Positions 45,710 through 57,720 of a DNA stretch of 64,000 nt are shown here, one piece after another; within the stretch, counting starts at the first letter, position 1; the number at the start of each line of letters is the position of its first letter. The stretch covers positions 26,998,526 through 27,062,525 of the forward strand of contig CM036254.1 in assembly GCA_020698575.1 (NCBI GenBank). The letters are read 5' to 3'. The notes below the pieces were generated by a model. It did not search any database. It saw only the letters and a list, made by a program, of their open reading frames with translations, and was not told the DNA's origin. The stretch comes from Bostrychus sinensis (Eukaryota > Chordata > Actinopteri > Gobiiformes > Eleotridae). The translations under genes and the position numbers were made by a program.

Positions 45710-46089
45710 TATGGATGGGAATCTGTCAGTGTCTAGCGATTTGATTCTGATTCTTGGGGTCAAGATTAGATTCAGAATCATTATTTGATTTAATTTAGGT
45801 GGATGGTGGTGTTGCAAATTTTGCTAAGAAAGGGGATTTTAGATTATGTTTTGAAACGATAAAAAGACTATGAAACAAAAGAAATTCTTTATTCCAAACA
45901 TTTATTTCTTTAGTTCTTGTACCAAATCTGATCTCCATCCAAAATACAATTCTGTATTTTGGCAGGCTTAGAGCCACGAGGGAAGGCTAAATTAATGTTA
46001 AACACTTTTTGAGCATTTTGAATTGATTCAGAATGTCCAAGAATAAAAATAATTATTATTTACTGAATTGATTTCTTTCAACACCCCTA
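45710..46089 (+). mobile_element. hAT-like miniature element (GATTCAGAATC family)
   Basis: The left end is TATGGATGGGAATCTGTC. The right end on the other strand is TAGGGGTGTTGAAAG. Flanks GTGTTCAG (45702-45709) and GTGTTCCT (46090-46097) match at 6 of 8 positions. The interior has GATTCTGATTCTTGGGGTC, typical of a common fish hAT family. Confidence 0.62.
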
Positions 46090-46097
46090 GTGTTCCT

Positions 46098-47434
46098 TTT
46101 AATGACTTCTCAGTAAAGAAGCTATAGCGTCAGTGAATTGTGTTTTAGGCAGAGTGAGTTGAGTAACACATGGCGGAGGTCTGAGTGGGAAGATCACACT
46201 CTTCAGAGAAAAGGCATCACTCAGCTTTTTTCAGGCCTGAACACGCACTGCACAACATAAACAGTAAAAAGGTTATCTTAAAGGTTATGATCAATGCATG
46301 GGCATGTTTCTTCATGTTAGTAAGTAACCAAGAGAAGTCAAAATACAGAAAGGGAAGTCTGGCATTACGTTAAGAGTTTGATTTTGTCATAGTAGTTTTG
46401 AGTTCACATTTCAAAAACGTGCATTACCAGGTGAAGCAGGTATGAATATCCAGTTGGAATACTGTATCTAGATTCCAGTATGTTACCGTTGATATCCCTT
46501 ATTGTTTTTTGGTCAAAACTCAAAACAGATAGTTGATACAAATTGTCATTGAGTGTTCCTCTAAATGCTTAAAGTTATATGCCTAAGTAAGTTTTAAGGT
46601 TGCTATGGGCAAAAAGGCAGCCAACAATGGTTGTACTGTGGCCAACAGCAAAGAAAAATGTGCTAAACCAACTATAAACTATTCAGTGCTTTCAAGTCTT
46701 TCTGGGTCTGACCTGGCCTTGCTGTACAAACCTTTTTTTTTTTCTTTTACTACAAGCCATGATTCACATAACTTCTTACTGAAAGGCATTGAATTGAATG
46801 AGTCCTGTTTTATTCACCTGGTTCCTTGCAGTATCTCTCTCTGCATTACTTTTGACTGTGTGTTTATGGTTGTCTGCAGTGTGGTGCAGTGAGGAAGAGG
46901 CTTGTGAACCTCTGCGGTCTCGGAGTGCTGTAATTTCCTGTTTTTTGACGACAGTTAATCGACAAATCCTGGGTGATTGCAGTGTCTGATTCTCACTAAA
47001 AGCCAATAGTAGTTGTGTTTCTGTCCACATGGCTATTACAGTAAAGCTACCACTTTTGCTAAAGCCATTTCTGAGGGTCTTATCATCCCAGCTCAAGTGA
47101 CTGTTTATGTTAAGGGTGCTCCTTTGCTTTTGCTTGTCTCAATCATCAGTCATATATTATGCAGCAGCAAGTGCTCGCATTGAGAAGATTCCCCAGATAC
47201 TTAGAGCTTCTCCATGACTAATCTCTGTAACGTTCTGATCTCCATTGCAAGTCTATACAATATTACCAAACATTATACAGGTTTAATGGTGTATCATGTT
47301 TTTTTATTTTTTTTTATTTTATTTTTTTTATTCTGCAATATAGTAGTGGGGTATTTTGCTATTTCCAGTATTCAGATTTAAGTTTTTATGTTGTCTTAGC
47401 AAACAAACAATCCAAAAATATACAAATAATTTTA
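46098..47434. other. Intronic DNA, no feature seen
   Basis: Low-complexity T/A DNA at 47298-47333. No exon or repeat boundary supported. Confidence 0.4.
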
Positions 47435-47748
47435 CAGGGTCCATAGGGGTGCTTGAAATCCTTAAAAATGCTTGAATTATATTGTGTTTTCTAGGTGTGA
47501 AAAGTGCTTGAAAATTAGTGCTTGAATGTGCTTGAAATTGTAACCATAGGCTTCGGAGTGCCAGGGCTTCTAATAATTCAGCTTTATCGCACCAACATTT
47601 TTTGGAGTAGATATTGAACATTTGTCCCAGAGGCACATGTAGAACGTTCAGTTGTAAATGTATAGTTTCATCCACTTGTGAGGTGCTGGGGGGAAACAAA
47701 AAGTAAAACTTGAAAGTGCTTGATCTGTAAATAGTTATACAAACCCTG
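47435..47748. mobile_element. hAT-like miniature element (GTGCTTGAA-repeat family)
   Basis: Ends CAGGGTCCATAGGGGTGC (left) and CAGGGTTTGTATAAC (right, other strand). Inside, the left part repeats TGCTTGAA at least five times, as in subterminal transposase-binding repeats. No clear target duplication. Confidence 0.55.
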
Positions 47749-48214
47749 ATTAAATAAAATATATAGTAAAAAATTCAAAGACGTAGTTCCTGAGGTTCTA
47801 CTGGGGCAAAACTTACAAAAGAGTGACATTAAATAAAGTGTAAGTTGTACTGTCTAGTAAGTACTGTTTAATATTACTGCAAAGCTGAATTAATGTTAGC
47901 GAGGTAGGTTTGGGGTTTTGAATACTTGGTTCACTTTATGTCTAGAGCTCTAAGGAAACTTTGGCGAAATGGCTCAAGTTTAAACAGTGCTGAGTGAATT
48001 ATATTTTGATTATAATGACTATAATTATCCATCTTTTGTTATGCTCAACTTAAACCTTTTAAAATCTCCTCTGTGTATTTCAACAGTCCCACGGAAGAAA
48101 TACTTCCTTGAGCTTTTAGTTCCTCCCCAACCATTTTTCCTTAATTCACTGTTAATACAGTTTAAATTCATATGGAAAAAATAAACAATATTCTGTATAA
48201 ACTGGTATACTAAT
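47749..48214. other. Intronic DNA, no feature seen
   Basis: AT-rich; nothing supported. Confidence 0.4.
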
Positions 48215-48831
48215 TAGCCTGGCGAGCCAGACTCTCCTACTTGCTTTTTACAAGCAGGACAGTCTGGTTCCCCTCTCAGGGCGGCGCATTTCTCTGATTC
48301 AATTTGGAAATAGCCAATCACAGCTGTTTATCTGCAGCGTGTCTTATGAAAGCTGAAGAGCTAACTAAGGTAGCGCTAGCTACCGAGCTAATTTAATAAC
48401 TTCTCTGGCTTGATTTTTGGTGTTTAGTGCTTTCCTTCGTCACCTGTTGGTTCTGCTGAAGTCCGTGTTATTGTGCAGTCCTCTGTAATTTTTTCTTCGT
48501 CTTGTTGCCATTTTAACAACAGTTAAGTCCAGTTGACATGCGATGTAAAGGACACATTTAAAAAAATTACTTTGTACAGCTGGTTTCTGCTGTTGTCCCC
48601 ATTCACAAATAAGTACAGAGCTGCTCATAATACGCTGTATTCTGGTGTTTTATGTATATATATAAAAAAAAAAAGGCAAGAATGTGCAAGAATTATGTCC
48701 CACCCTTTGTTTCTCTGATTGGTTACTTTGCCTGTCATTGTCCCACCACAGAAATGAAATGTTACCGAAGAGGTACCAGACTAACTTCTTTGTATAGAAT
48801 AGGAAAAGAGTTTGTCTGGCTAGCCTGGCTA
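48215..48831 (-). mobile_element. Palindromic-terminus DNA transposon M2
   Basis: A 617-bp element with ends TAGCCTGGCGAGCCAGAC (left) and TAGCCAGGCTAGCCAGAC (right, other strand), 15 of 18 identical and themselves near-palindromic. TATACTAAT flanks both sides (48206-48214 and 48832-48840), though the right flank is locally repetitive. On the minus strand 48444-48511 is a first-exon-like frame ending at a CAG|GTG donor. Layout and ends resemble element M1 at 43788. Confidence 0.62.
48444..48511 (-). other. First-exon-like frame inside element M2
   Basis: Minus-strand frame starting MATRRRKNYRGLHNN and ending at ACCAACAG|GTGACG. It is basic near the start. No downstream exon was found, so it may be a relic of a parental transposase gene. 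Confidence 0.3.
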
Positions 48832-48840
48832 TATACTAAT

Positions 48841-50504
48841 ACTAATACTGTACTATACTAATAATACAGTATGTTAAAAACATGGGTCTAAAATGAAAAC
48901 AACTTTTTTAGGAGTGGAAAGTGGTCAGACAGCAGAATGTGAACATGTTTTTGCAGAGTTTTCCCATGTCTCTTCATTTTGGTGAGATTAAAAAATAGAT
49001 CTTACAAGAATACTTTGAAAAGATGCCATATTAAACAAAATCATCAGCTATCAGCAGGTCTAATTTGTTCCTATAACCAAATGTACATCAATATAATTAT
49101 GTAAATATAGCAAAATAAGTTAAAATTAAATAATCAGAAACAGCAAAAACTATTAGACTATTTTAATATTGACTTTCCTTGATACAGAGCCTAAAATGTG
49201 ATTTTTAATGTGTGTCTCTTTATCCTGTTATTTCCTGCAGTGTGGGACACAGTGGTAATATATTTTATTATTTTTATTGTAGGGATTTTAATACCGTATT
49301 TAAGTTTGTCTTAATTGTTAAATAAAGTTTGCAAAAAATGGGAGTGGTTGCAGTGCATTGTGGGCAATTTGTAGCGATAGTGTAGGTGAGGCCGCGGAGA
49401 ATCCACAGGTGATCCACGAGCTCTGTGGGGGATTTAACCATTTGGAGCAGCGCTTGGCAAGGCACTGATGATGTGGATCACTCCGAAGTGGTTCAATGAG
49501 AAATGAGAAACACACAGTGTTTTCTGTGTTGTGGCTAATGCTACTGCTAGCTCCAAAGCAGCTTACTGACTGTTGAGACTCTGCAGACTAGCTAAAACAC
49601 CAATAATCTCAAAGAAAAGAGTTCTTTTACCTCTGTATTTTTTTAGGCAAAAAGTCAGTTTGTTCCATTATTTTGATATGAATTTGCTTTCTGTAGAAAA
49701 ACTATTATATTCCTGTGGAGGACACTGTGACTGTGGTTGTATGTCCATTTAATTGTACATGGAGGTATTTTATAATGCATTCATTGATACTGCCCCTGAA
49801 AATCCAGACTGAGACCAGGCACATTCTTTGTATACTTTACTAACGTTCACTTTATAATTTAATTAAAATAAAAAAGTAGGTCTTGATCTGCATTAGCGTC
49901 TATGGTTATTTTTGTTAGCCACATAGAACAGATGTATCTTGTGTTGCTTTGTTTACTCTTTTTAATACAAACCCACTACTAATTGCCTTTTTTGCTGCTG
50001 GGATTTCGAAGGTATCTGTCAATTCCTGCTTAATCTTCCCTGAGGTCACTCATAGGCCAGTATTTTCCATGACTTGATAAAGACATGAGGCTGCACAGAG
50101 CAACATGGAGGAGGATCTTGACTAAAACGGTATAATTGGGAAATATTATACTTAAGATAAAAACAGACATTCTTCAAAGCTGGTGCTATTCTTACCTTCT
50201 ATATTTCATGTCCCTAAGTAGGCAGTTGTCTCAAAGGACTGCTTTCACAGTAAGGGGTTGCTCTAATTAATTCACTAATGAGTCTTTTAATGGACAAATT
50301 ATATAAAACAGATGGGACTAGCTTTGTAGTTTTTTTTTTGCCTCCGTTGGGTACCTGTTGGAGGAAGCAGGGCGGCCATAAGCTGCCCTCCTTCCTCTCA
50401 TCTCCGAGGCTGGATAAATTTAGTCAGCCGCTGCTCCCCTGAAAGACACTAACCTTGTTACTATATAATGTTTGACACGCTTCCACACAAGAAGGACAAG
50501 GGTT
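48841..50504. other. Intronic DNA, mostly unassigned
   Basis: 49320-49470 includes GTGCATTGTGGGCAATTTGT and GAGGCCGCGGAGAATCC, which looks transposon-like but has no clear ends. 49990-50110 has a diverged partner at 51460-51580. 50330-50460 is GC-richer and non-repetitive. Confidence 0.35.
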
Positions 50505-50826
50505 AGGGTTTTCTGAGGTTTCAGAATGCTCGGTTCCACATCCTGCTCCCTCGAACGCCCGCCCGCTCCAGGAAGCACTGACCAATCTACAAGCCTTTTA
50601 TACATCCAGTCTGCTCTCATTCATTTATCCAAAGAACGTGCTCTGTTTTCACAGATTCCTAACAGCCATTTTTCATTTTGTAGTAAAATGGCATCAAACA
50701 AAAATTTTAAGGAAATAAAAAGCTCTGTTTCTGTGTTTCTGTTCAAAGGACTGTAACAGAGCTGCCCTCTGCTGGGCTTTTCACTTGTTTTTATGGCTGA
50801 AGTAATTAATGGAAATTCTTTTTTTA
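50505..50826 (+). mobile_element. piggyBac-like miniature transposon, family A copy 5 (truncated)
   Basis: Holds the inner and right parts of family A: TTTTCTGAGGTTTCAGAATG, CATCCAGTCTGCTCTCATTC, TTCATTTTGTAGTAAAATGG. The left third and both TTAA-flanked ends are missing. Confidence 0.62.
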
Positions 50827-51708
50827 ATCACACTGGTCTGACTGGTTGTCTGTGTTCCATAGAGACAAACTGTATTACTTTTCTATCTCACTATGTAACA
50901 GGAAGAGAAATTAAACAAAATGGAATCTTTTAGAAGAAGACATGAGTTTGGTTAGGACTTTGGGACCTCAAATCTGTGCTGTGCTAGTTCGTAAACTTTT
51001 GCAGAGAGTCGGGCTTGTTTTGAATGGCAAATGAGGTGGTTTGAGTTTGAAAAATGTTCCAGTGCTTTTCCTGAGGTCAATGTTTGTCTGGTGAAATTAG
51101 ACATGACTTTGTAAATGACATCTTTCACAAGCTGGTTTCCATTCGATACCAACAAGGCTAAACAAAACAACCTACAAAAGAGCTAAGGAACCTACTACAG
51201 TGACGCTGCATTAACTGAACTATATCAAGTCATAAATTTAGTTTTAAAGTGGTTAATTAGGCTGCATTTTCTTTAGTGTGCAGCTTTTAAGGATTTTCTA
51301 GGATAAAGCTTTTTATTTGTTAGGCAAAACATTGTGATGTGAAGAGGGTAGAACTAAATGACTCATTGAGTTGGCTAACATCTGTGAGTTTTGGCAGAGA
51401 TCATTGCATTTGGCTGTTAACGTCTGTCTGTCAACCTTAACACAAACCATTTACAAGCAATTGTCGTTTGCTCCCAGGGATTTTTGAGGACATCTCCTGC
51501 TTAATATTCTCAAAGGTCTCTCAGTAAGGGCAGTGTTTTCATGACCTGATCAAAGGATGAGGCAGCAAAGACAGCTATCTGGCAAAACGCTAATATGATA
51601 AAGAGAAAATCATTTTGGCTAACTTTTGGCAGAAATGGATCAGTTTGGCAGAGCTCTGGACAAATAGTAGTTTCCTTGCAGCAAGCATCCACATAGCTAC
51701 TCCTGTAT
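50827..51708. other. Intronic DNA, no distinct feature
   Basis: Apart from the diverged repeat partner at 51460-51580, nothing is supported. Confidence 0.4.
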
Positions 51709-52135
51709 TAGAGGTCAACTGATATGGGTTTGTCTATGGCCAATGCAAATACTGATTTTTAAAGTCTAGATCAGTTGTTGGCCAATTTTTTGTGGTTGAT
51801 ATGCAGGGTCGATTTGCAGAATTGTATAATAATCTAATAGTCCTGTGTTTTTTGTAATACTTATAAAATGTAAAGAAATAGGTCAGGAATGGACAGTATG
51901 AACTGTATTCACTCTAAAATTACTTTAAAGACAAGGGCTGCTCTAGGGGCAATGTATTTTGTGTATGATACAAATTTGCATGTAGATGTTAATGACTTGG
52001 AATAACATCAAGGCTTGAAACTGAAGCCTCCTTTGAGAGGCTCGGTGTGAAAAATCTTTGAAAAATCTGCATTCATTTGCAAGTGTCAGCTGATTATCAG
52101 TTCAAAAATTGGCCGGATATGTTGGTCTATCTCTA
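51709..52135 (+). mobile_element. hAT-like miniature element with 8-bp target duplication
   Basis: Ends TAGAGGTCAACTGATATG (left) and TAGAGATAGACCAACATATC (right, other strand). Flanks TCCTGTAT (51701-51708) and TCCTGTAC (52136-52143) match at 7 of 8 positions. Resembles a fish hAT family that starts TAGAGGTCGACCGATAT. Confidence 0.75.
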
Positions 52136-52143
52136 TCCTGTAC

Positions 52144-53876
52144 AGTTAACTACTGTTAGTCTTACTAGTTTTACCACTATAATTTACTAAATTCTCTCAA
52201 CTGCAAACTTTGCCCATTCTTCACATGCAAAAGACTCCAGCTCAGTAATCTTTCATGGACTCCTGTGGTGAAACTGTCTTTTTTTAAATCCCACCCTCTG
52301 ATTTTTAATCAGAGAAGACCGCTCCAGGACATCCCAGGATCTTTTTTGTCTTGAAAAATATTAAATTTGCAAATCTTTGGGATGTTGAATATTTCTGATT
52401 GCAACTGTATAAAATAATTAGATAACTTCTCCTTAAGTTGGGTGGATGGCTGCTAAACGAAACGGGTCATGGTGCTGTCTAAACTGGAGACATATTACAG
52501 TGGTCATATGTCCTGACATGACTCTAAAGAACTAAACACAGTGTGTCTTATTATAAAGTGTACAACCTTTTTAATTCTAGACCTGTGTGTGTGGATCACG
52601 GCAGGTGTAACCAGGCAACTGTTGCTTTTTAGACTTCTCAACACTTTTTATGTTGAGTTATAAAGACTGCTGAGACATGCTTTTGAAGCACATTTTCTTT
52701 ACCTTTTGCTGTGGCCTGGATCGAAAAGGCAAATGCTGGGATTATATTTTGAAATGGGAAAGTCAAATGCTGCTTAACCTTGTGATTTCGAATGCTTGCA
52801 CTTAAGCTCCTCTTGTGGCAGTTTTGAATTTGTATCTGACTCAAAAGAACCTCTTAGTGTGAACATCAGAGGCTGCAATTTTGTAAATGGTTCAATTTAG
52901 TAATTACCAGAACTGCCTATATTGTGCATTTAATTTAATTTAATTTTGTTTTATTTTTATTTATTTTATTTTACTGTCTGCCCTAAAAAAAGTATCTGAA
53001 GTTGATCAGTATGCACCCTGACTAATAGTGAAAGTGAAATGAATGCTTTTGGGAAAACATGATTAGTGTAGGAGTAAAAAGACCTGTATTTGAGACAGTA
53101 TCATGTGGAGGCCATGTGTTCCCAGCAGCTCTCCCCAGGGGTCAGTAAAAGTGGGGCCCTTGACGTAATTTCCTCTCGCTTGCCGTTCAAACAGTGGCTC
53201 TGAGACCAAACTGGGGATTTCTATGACTCCAGCAGCATCGGTGCAGGAATGTCTCACTGAAGTAGACACAGCAGGAACAGAGAGGCAGCTCGGGTCATGA
53301 CCTCTTGGCCTGGGTCAGGTTTTATGTTTTATGTTATTATCCTGTTATGAAGCTAGACTTCTTTCTTTCTCTCAGCTTTAGAGAAAGTCTTTAACTAATG
53401 TTTTTCAGGAGCAACATTTAAAATAAAAGTTAATTGCTGCTTGTTAGTAGTCTCCTGATCTCAAAATTCAGAGTTTTGCATTTGACTGCCACCACTTTTT
53501 TGAGCATAATAACTGAAAAGATATTGGCAAAAAACTGACACAAGACTGCTGCATATGCCTTGTTAGTGCATTTTCTACAAAGATTGCAGAAGTGTGTTTC
53601 CTCTCACTTAGTACTTGGACTTGCTAAATCTGCTTCTGAAGTGTCAAATTTGTAGCTTTGAAAGTTATGACTGTTTGCACTCCAAAAAATAGCTTCTATT
53701 GTCCCAGAGATGACCTGATGTAATAATTCAGTAAGATGTAAGATGTTATTGGAGCTAGCATTTTTTAGCATTTGTTAGCAGATGTTGGTTTTGCTTTAAT
53801 GATACACCTTGTTTCCTAAAGTCAATAGCACAACCCAACACTACTTTCTGAGACTTTTTAAAAATCTTTTGGCTGC
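52144..53876. other. Intronic DNA, mostly unassigned
   Basis: 52927-52975 is TTTAA/TTTTA low-complexity DNA. 53090-53300 is GC-richer and non-repetitive (CAGCAGCATCGGTGCAGG), a possible regulatory segment. No exon supported. Confidence 0.35.
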
Positions 53877-53990
53877 TTAGGGGTCACCACAGCAAACCAG
53901 TCACATGGGGATTTTGCAGGTTTTTACATGGGATGTCCTAAATGTCGCAACCAGCCACGTACTAGAATAGGCAATATGGGAGAAGTGTCT
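53877..53990 (-). repeat. Retroelement tail fragment
   Basis: GGGGTCACCACAGCAAACCA, GCAGGTTTTTACATGGGATG and GTCCTAAATGTCGCAACC are the inverted form of a common fish retroelement tail (gene-distal end first). Confidence 0.5.
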
Positions 53991-54047
53991 TGCCCATAGA
54001 TAAAACATCAGTATGAACTTTGAGTGAGGTTCAATCGGACGCCTAAC

Positions 54048-55480
54048 TGAAGCTGGGCAATAAATTGAATAAATTTGATTCATTTGCATTTTCAGTTTTG
54101 GACAATTTCAAAAATTGCCATATATTAAAATCAAATTTAGCGATACCTCTGGTAACCTCTGTAATGCCTTTGTTTAGATGTGGCAACAGTGCAGTGTGAT
54201 GTGCAGCAGCGTTAGGTTAGGCACTTTGGGCCACATTTACCAAGACTAGTGCTAAATTGCGAGTGAAGCTTAAAAATAGTGTCTGCTATTTGTGGTCGTG
54301 TTGGGTGTGATATACAAAGAGAAACTGCGCGAGTAATTGCTGCCGCAAATCTCATATGTAAATGAGAATTTTGCGTGAGCATAGACGCACTGACAGCAAG
54401 AGTAACACTGCTCTGTCAGCTCCGACTGCATGTTTCCTACTGTGATGCAACGCAAAATATGACAGTCCTGCCTCAGGACTGACTGTAGCAGACTCACTGT
54501 CTTTGAGGAAGAATCATTTCCTTGCATTTTACTTTCTGCTATTAACTTTCCATAGCCCATCCTTGTTAAATGTCTCCTGTGATTCTGGCACTGTCCAGAG
54601 TCACGTGACATGACCCTCTGTGTGAGACAAGTGGAGAGACCGAGAGGAAAGTCCTATTCACTGTCTGTCAGAGCCAGTAACCCTTCAAACAAATATACAA
54701 AATGTATCAAGTAGCCTCTATGCAGTGCTAATGGTGATCAAATAAATATAACAATTAAAAAAATATTTTTGATATCCTGTGCTCGTACATGTAGAGCCTC
54801 TATGCAGCGCAGCGCTTGAGCCACATAGGCCCAGGCTGTCAATCAAGTGCTGTATTGTGCATTGTGAGGCAATGGGATAAACACAAGTGAGACTTCATGT
54901 AGCCTTTGTGCAGCGTTTAAAGACTATTCTGTCACCGTAAGGATTTAAACAAACTGAAAGCCCAGAGACAGGAGCTGTAAAGGCAGCAGTTCAGGGAAAT
55001 AGAGTGAGAATCAAGGAAATAGTGTTGTAGGTAAAGTCTGTCTCTTTGTTTCCTCCGGCATCAAATCAACACATTGTTGTATCTTTGTAAATGAGCCCTG
55101 TTAAAGCAGTATAACTTATTTTCAACCTCCCATCTGTGCACTAAAAGCTGCACTCATTCCTCCGCAAAACTTTTGCACCTGCTCCTCCAACATGTTAAAT
55201 TTTTTAGCTCCGGTACTCGTGATAAATCAAACAGCAACTGCAAAGTGATTTCATTTGAATATTCTCCGCCTTGAATTTTGTGTTCTGGTGAGAACGCCTC
55301 GTTTTACATATTCAGTGTCACAAGAGCAAAATCTGCGCTGCTCTCATTGAGCACCTCAACATACAGTATAAATATGCAATAATCTAATTTATAAATTATG
55401 AAAACAAGTTAATTAAATTAATTAGCTAAGAATTAAAAAAACAAATAAACAAAAAAACATAGCCACATTGCCCAGCCCTA
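54048..55480. mobile_element. hAT-like element of 1.4 kb
   Basis: The left end TGAAGCTGGGCAATAAATTG and the right end TAGGGCTGGGCAATGTGGC (other strand) pair with some decay. Flanks CGCCTAAC and CATTTAAC match at 5 of 8. It encloses a further unit from about 54231 (GGGCCACATTTACCAAGAC) to about 55350 with oddly GC-rich, CpG-containing patches (GAAACTGCGCGAGTAATTGC). No transposase is recognised. Confidence 0.5.
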
Positions 55481-56336
55481 CATTTAACCTACAGTGCCAT
55501 TGTCGCCTCTACTTTCTGAGCATAATGTGGCAACATAATGTTCAAATGCAAATGTTATTACCCATTTCTTGCAATACTCTACTCTGTACACTGCTCAAAA
55601 AGTCTTCTCATGTGTGATATGAAATATTGAGGTGGAGCACAGGCCACTGACTCATCCAAAAAAGCTGATTACCAAACTTAACATTAATTGTCATTCTGCT
55701 GACGGCAGAGAGACTCTTGAGTCAAACACATTGAGGCCTGTTCTCTAAACTGGCTGACTTCCTGTGGGCTCTGAGGTTTCCATAACTTACAACACAAGTT
55801 AAAAAGTGGCAAGTAATGCTTCTCTGTGTTGTAATATTAACCCTATTTGCTCACTGATACATACAGTAATTAACTTCTGGAGTTGAGAACGATACGCAGA
55901 GCTGATGTGCAGTATCACGTCACATTAAGCCATTACTTTGCATAGATTTGTTATATTCAAAGACTGGCCATTTGCAAGTGGCAAATATCAAGGGATTGGC
56001 GCGACCTCTAAAGCAGCGTGTCCCAAATAAATAATGTCCTAGATTTGATTTTGTTTTCTACAAATTTTAGCCTATAATTACCTTTAATTTTAGAAATATT
56101 AAATAGATTATCAAAGAAAAATGGAAGCCTTTCTGCTGTTAGAAGATAAGGTAGGATACTGTATCCTTGCCATTTTACTTGTAATTGCTGGTGTTCCCAT
56201 GTGATAAGATGTGTATGTCCAGGGGCAGTTTACTTTGTGTTCCCTTGGTACTGCAGAATATAGTAAGTTATACAGAGAATAGCTTATTATAATTAATATT
56301 ATTATCATTAATTGTATAGCATTATATAAGACTGTA
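55481..56336. other. Intronic DNA, no feature seen
   Basis: No supported gene or repeat. Confidence 0.4.
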
Positions 56337-56495
56337 GAGTGCCAATACAGCTCACTTGGTAGAGCAAAAAGTAAACCATAAGACCCCTAACAAACTACAT
56401 GAAGCCACAAGTCAGTGTACTATGGTCCCAAGCCTGGATAAATGTAGAGGGTTGCAGCAGGAATGGCATTTGGTGTAAAATACATCCAGGTATAA
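56337..56495 (+). repeat. SINE with tRNA-like head and retroelement tail
   Basis: Starts with a box A-like CAGCTCACTTGGTAGAGC and ends in the tail GGTCCCAAGCCTGGATAAA, GGGTTGCAGCAGGAATGGC, GGTGTAAAA. It links the orphan tails seen at 398, 8279, 28092, 30480 and 53877 to a tRNA-type SINE or its LINE partner. Confidence 0.55.
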
Positions 56496-57716
56496 TATAA
56501 CACATGCTTTGTGTGGTTACTTCTGAAATAAAGGGAGCAGCTGCCAGGGACTTTCTGACATACAATAGTATAGCCTATCATAGCATAACATATTGCTATA
56601 TCATGGAATAGTATAGAAAAATATTTGGTTTTAAGGTACTTTGAGGAATAAGAAAACACAGGTCTTTGCTGAATAAAAAGTCATATTTGTATGTTTTTAG
56701 CTTGAAACAGCAGTCCATGAGCAGTTTGTGTCCATATCCAAAGCTTTTCTGCATGCACACTTAAACTCCACCTGAGTGTTGACTTGGATTTTAAATAGAT
56801 CTCCACCAAAAACCCAAGCAGAGGCTGAGAGCTCCCCACGCTGTCTCAAAAGTAGGCCACGAAACCAGCATCAAGAACAAGAGCCAGAAAAGAGTGTTGG
56901 AGCGACAGGAAGTGAACGACAGGGGACGGGTATTTCAGGCTGTGTGATGGTGTCACCCACTTTCTAATTAAATACAAATTAACTTGTGATAAGCACAGGG
57001 CACTTCAGATATAGATGAGAGGCTAGGTCTTTTCCTTCTTTTAGCCCAGTTTCTCCCTGGGGCCTGCCCCTGTGAGGGACGTCCAGTCTCCTCTGAGCTG
57101 TCCCAACATCTGTTAGAAGAAAGACAGGCCCAGATATGGGTCAGACTAAATCAGACTGCTCTATATCTGTCAATTAGGTTTTTCACTAGCCTTGAAATTG
57201 CTTTCCACTTTGTCCCTGATGTAAGGCTTTCTATGGAAAAAGTCAATTAATTGTATAATTTCCAGGTTTGGTCCGACACGCTTTACTGTGTTGTTCTGCT
57301 GATGCTATTTAAGGCCATAGAAAGCAGCCACAGTTGCTCCTAGATTTAGGGAGGGTTTCTGGGTCAGAGATGCTACAACACTGTATAATTGTACTCCTAA
57401 TGCTGTGTTTGCCGTTGTAAATTTATGTTGGTAAGAGGTTAGTTTAGAAGACATACAGACAGAAAAGCTTCAGCAGCCATTTGCAGATGGCAGTTTTATT
57501 ATTATTAGTATTATTTCCTTTTTATGCAATCCTATAACTGTTTTATATTAGGAAGTACACTTTTTTTCCAAACTTTACAAGCTGGATGGGCATTTAAAAA
57601 GCCATATGCTACACTACTGTACTAGTGAACTAATGTACATGCAGAGGTACAAAATCCCAGTTTTTAGGTTGTAATACTTTCAACTTTTTTAATATAGGTC
57701 TTGATATTTTTAACCT
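56496..57716. other. Intronic DNA, possible regulatory stretch
   Basis: 56990-57330 is non-repetitive and less AT-rich, with CCCAGTTTCTCCCTGGGGCC and GTCAATTAGG. No exon supported. Confidence 0.35.
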
Positions 57717-57720
57717 TTAA

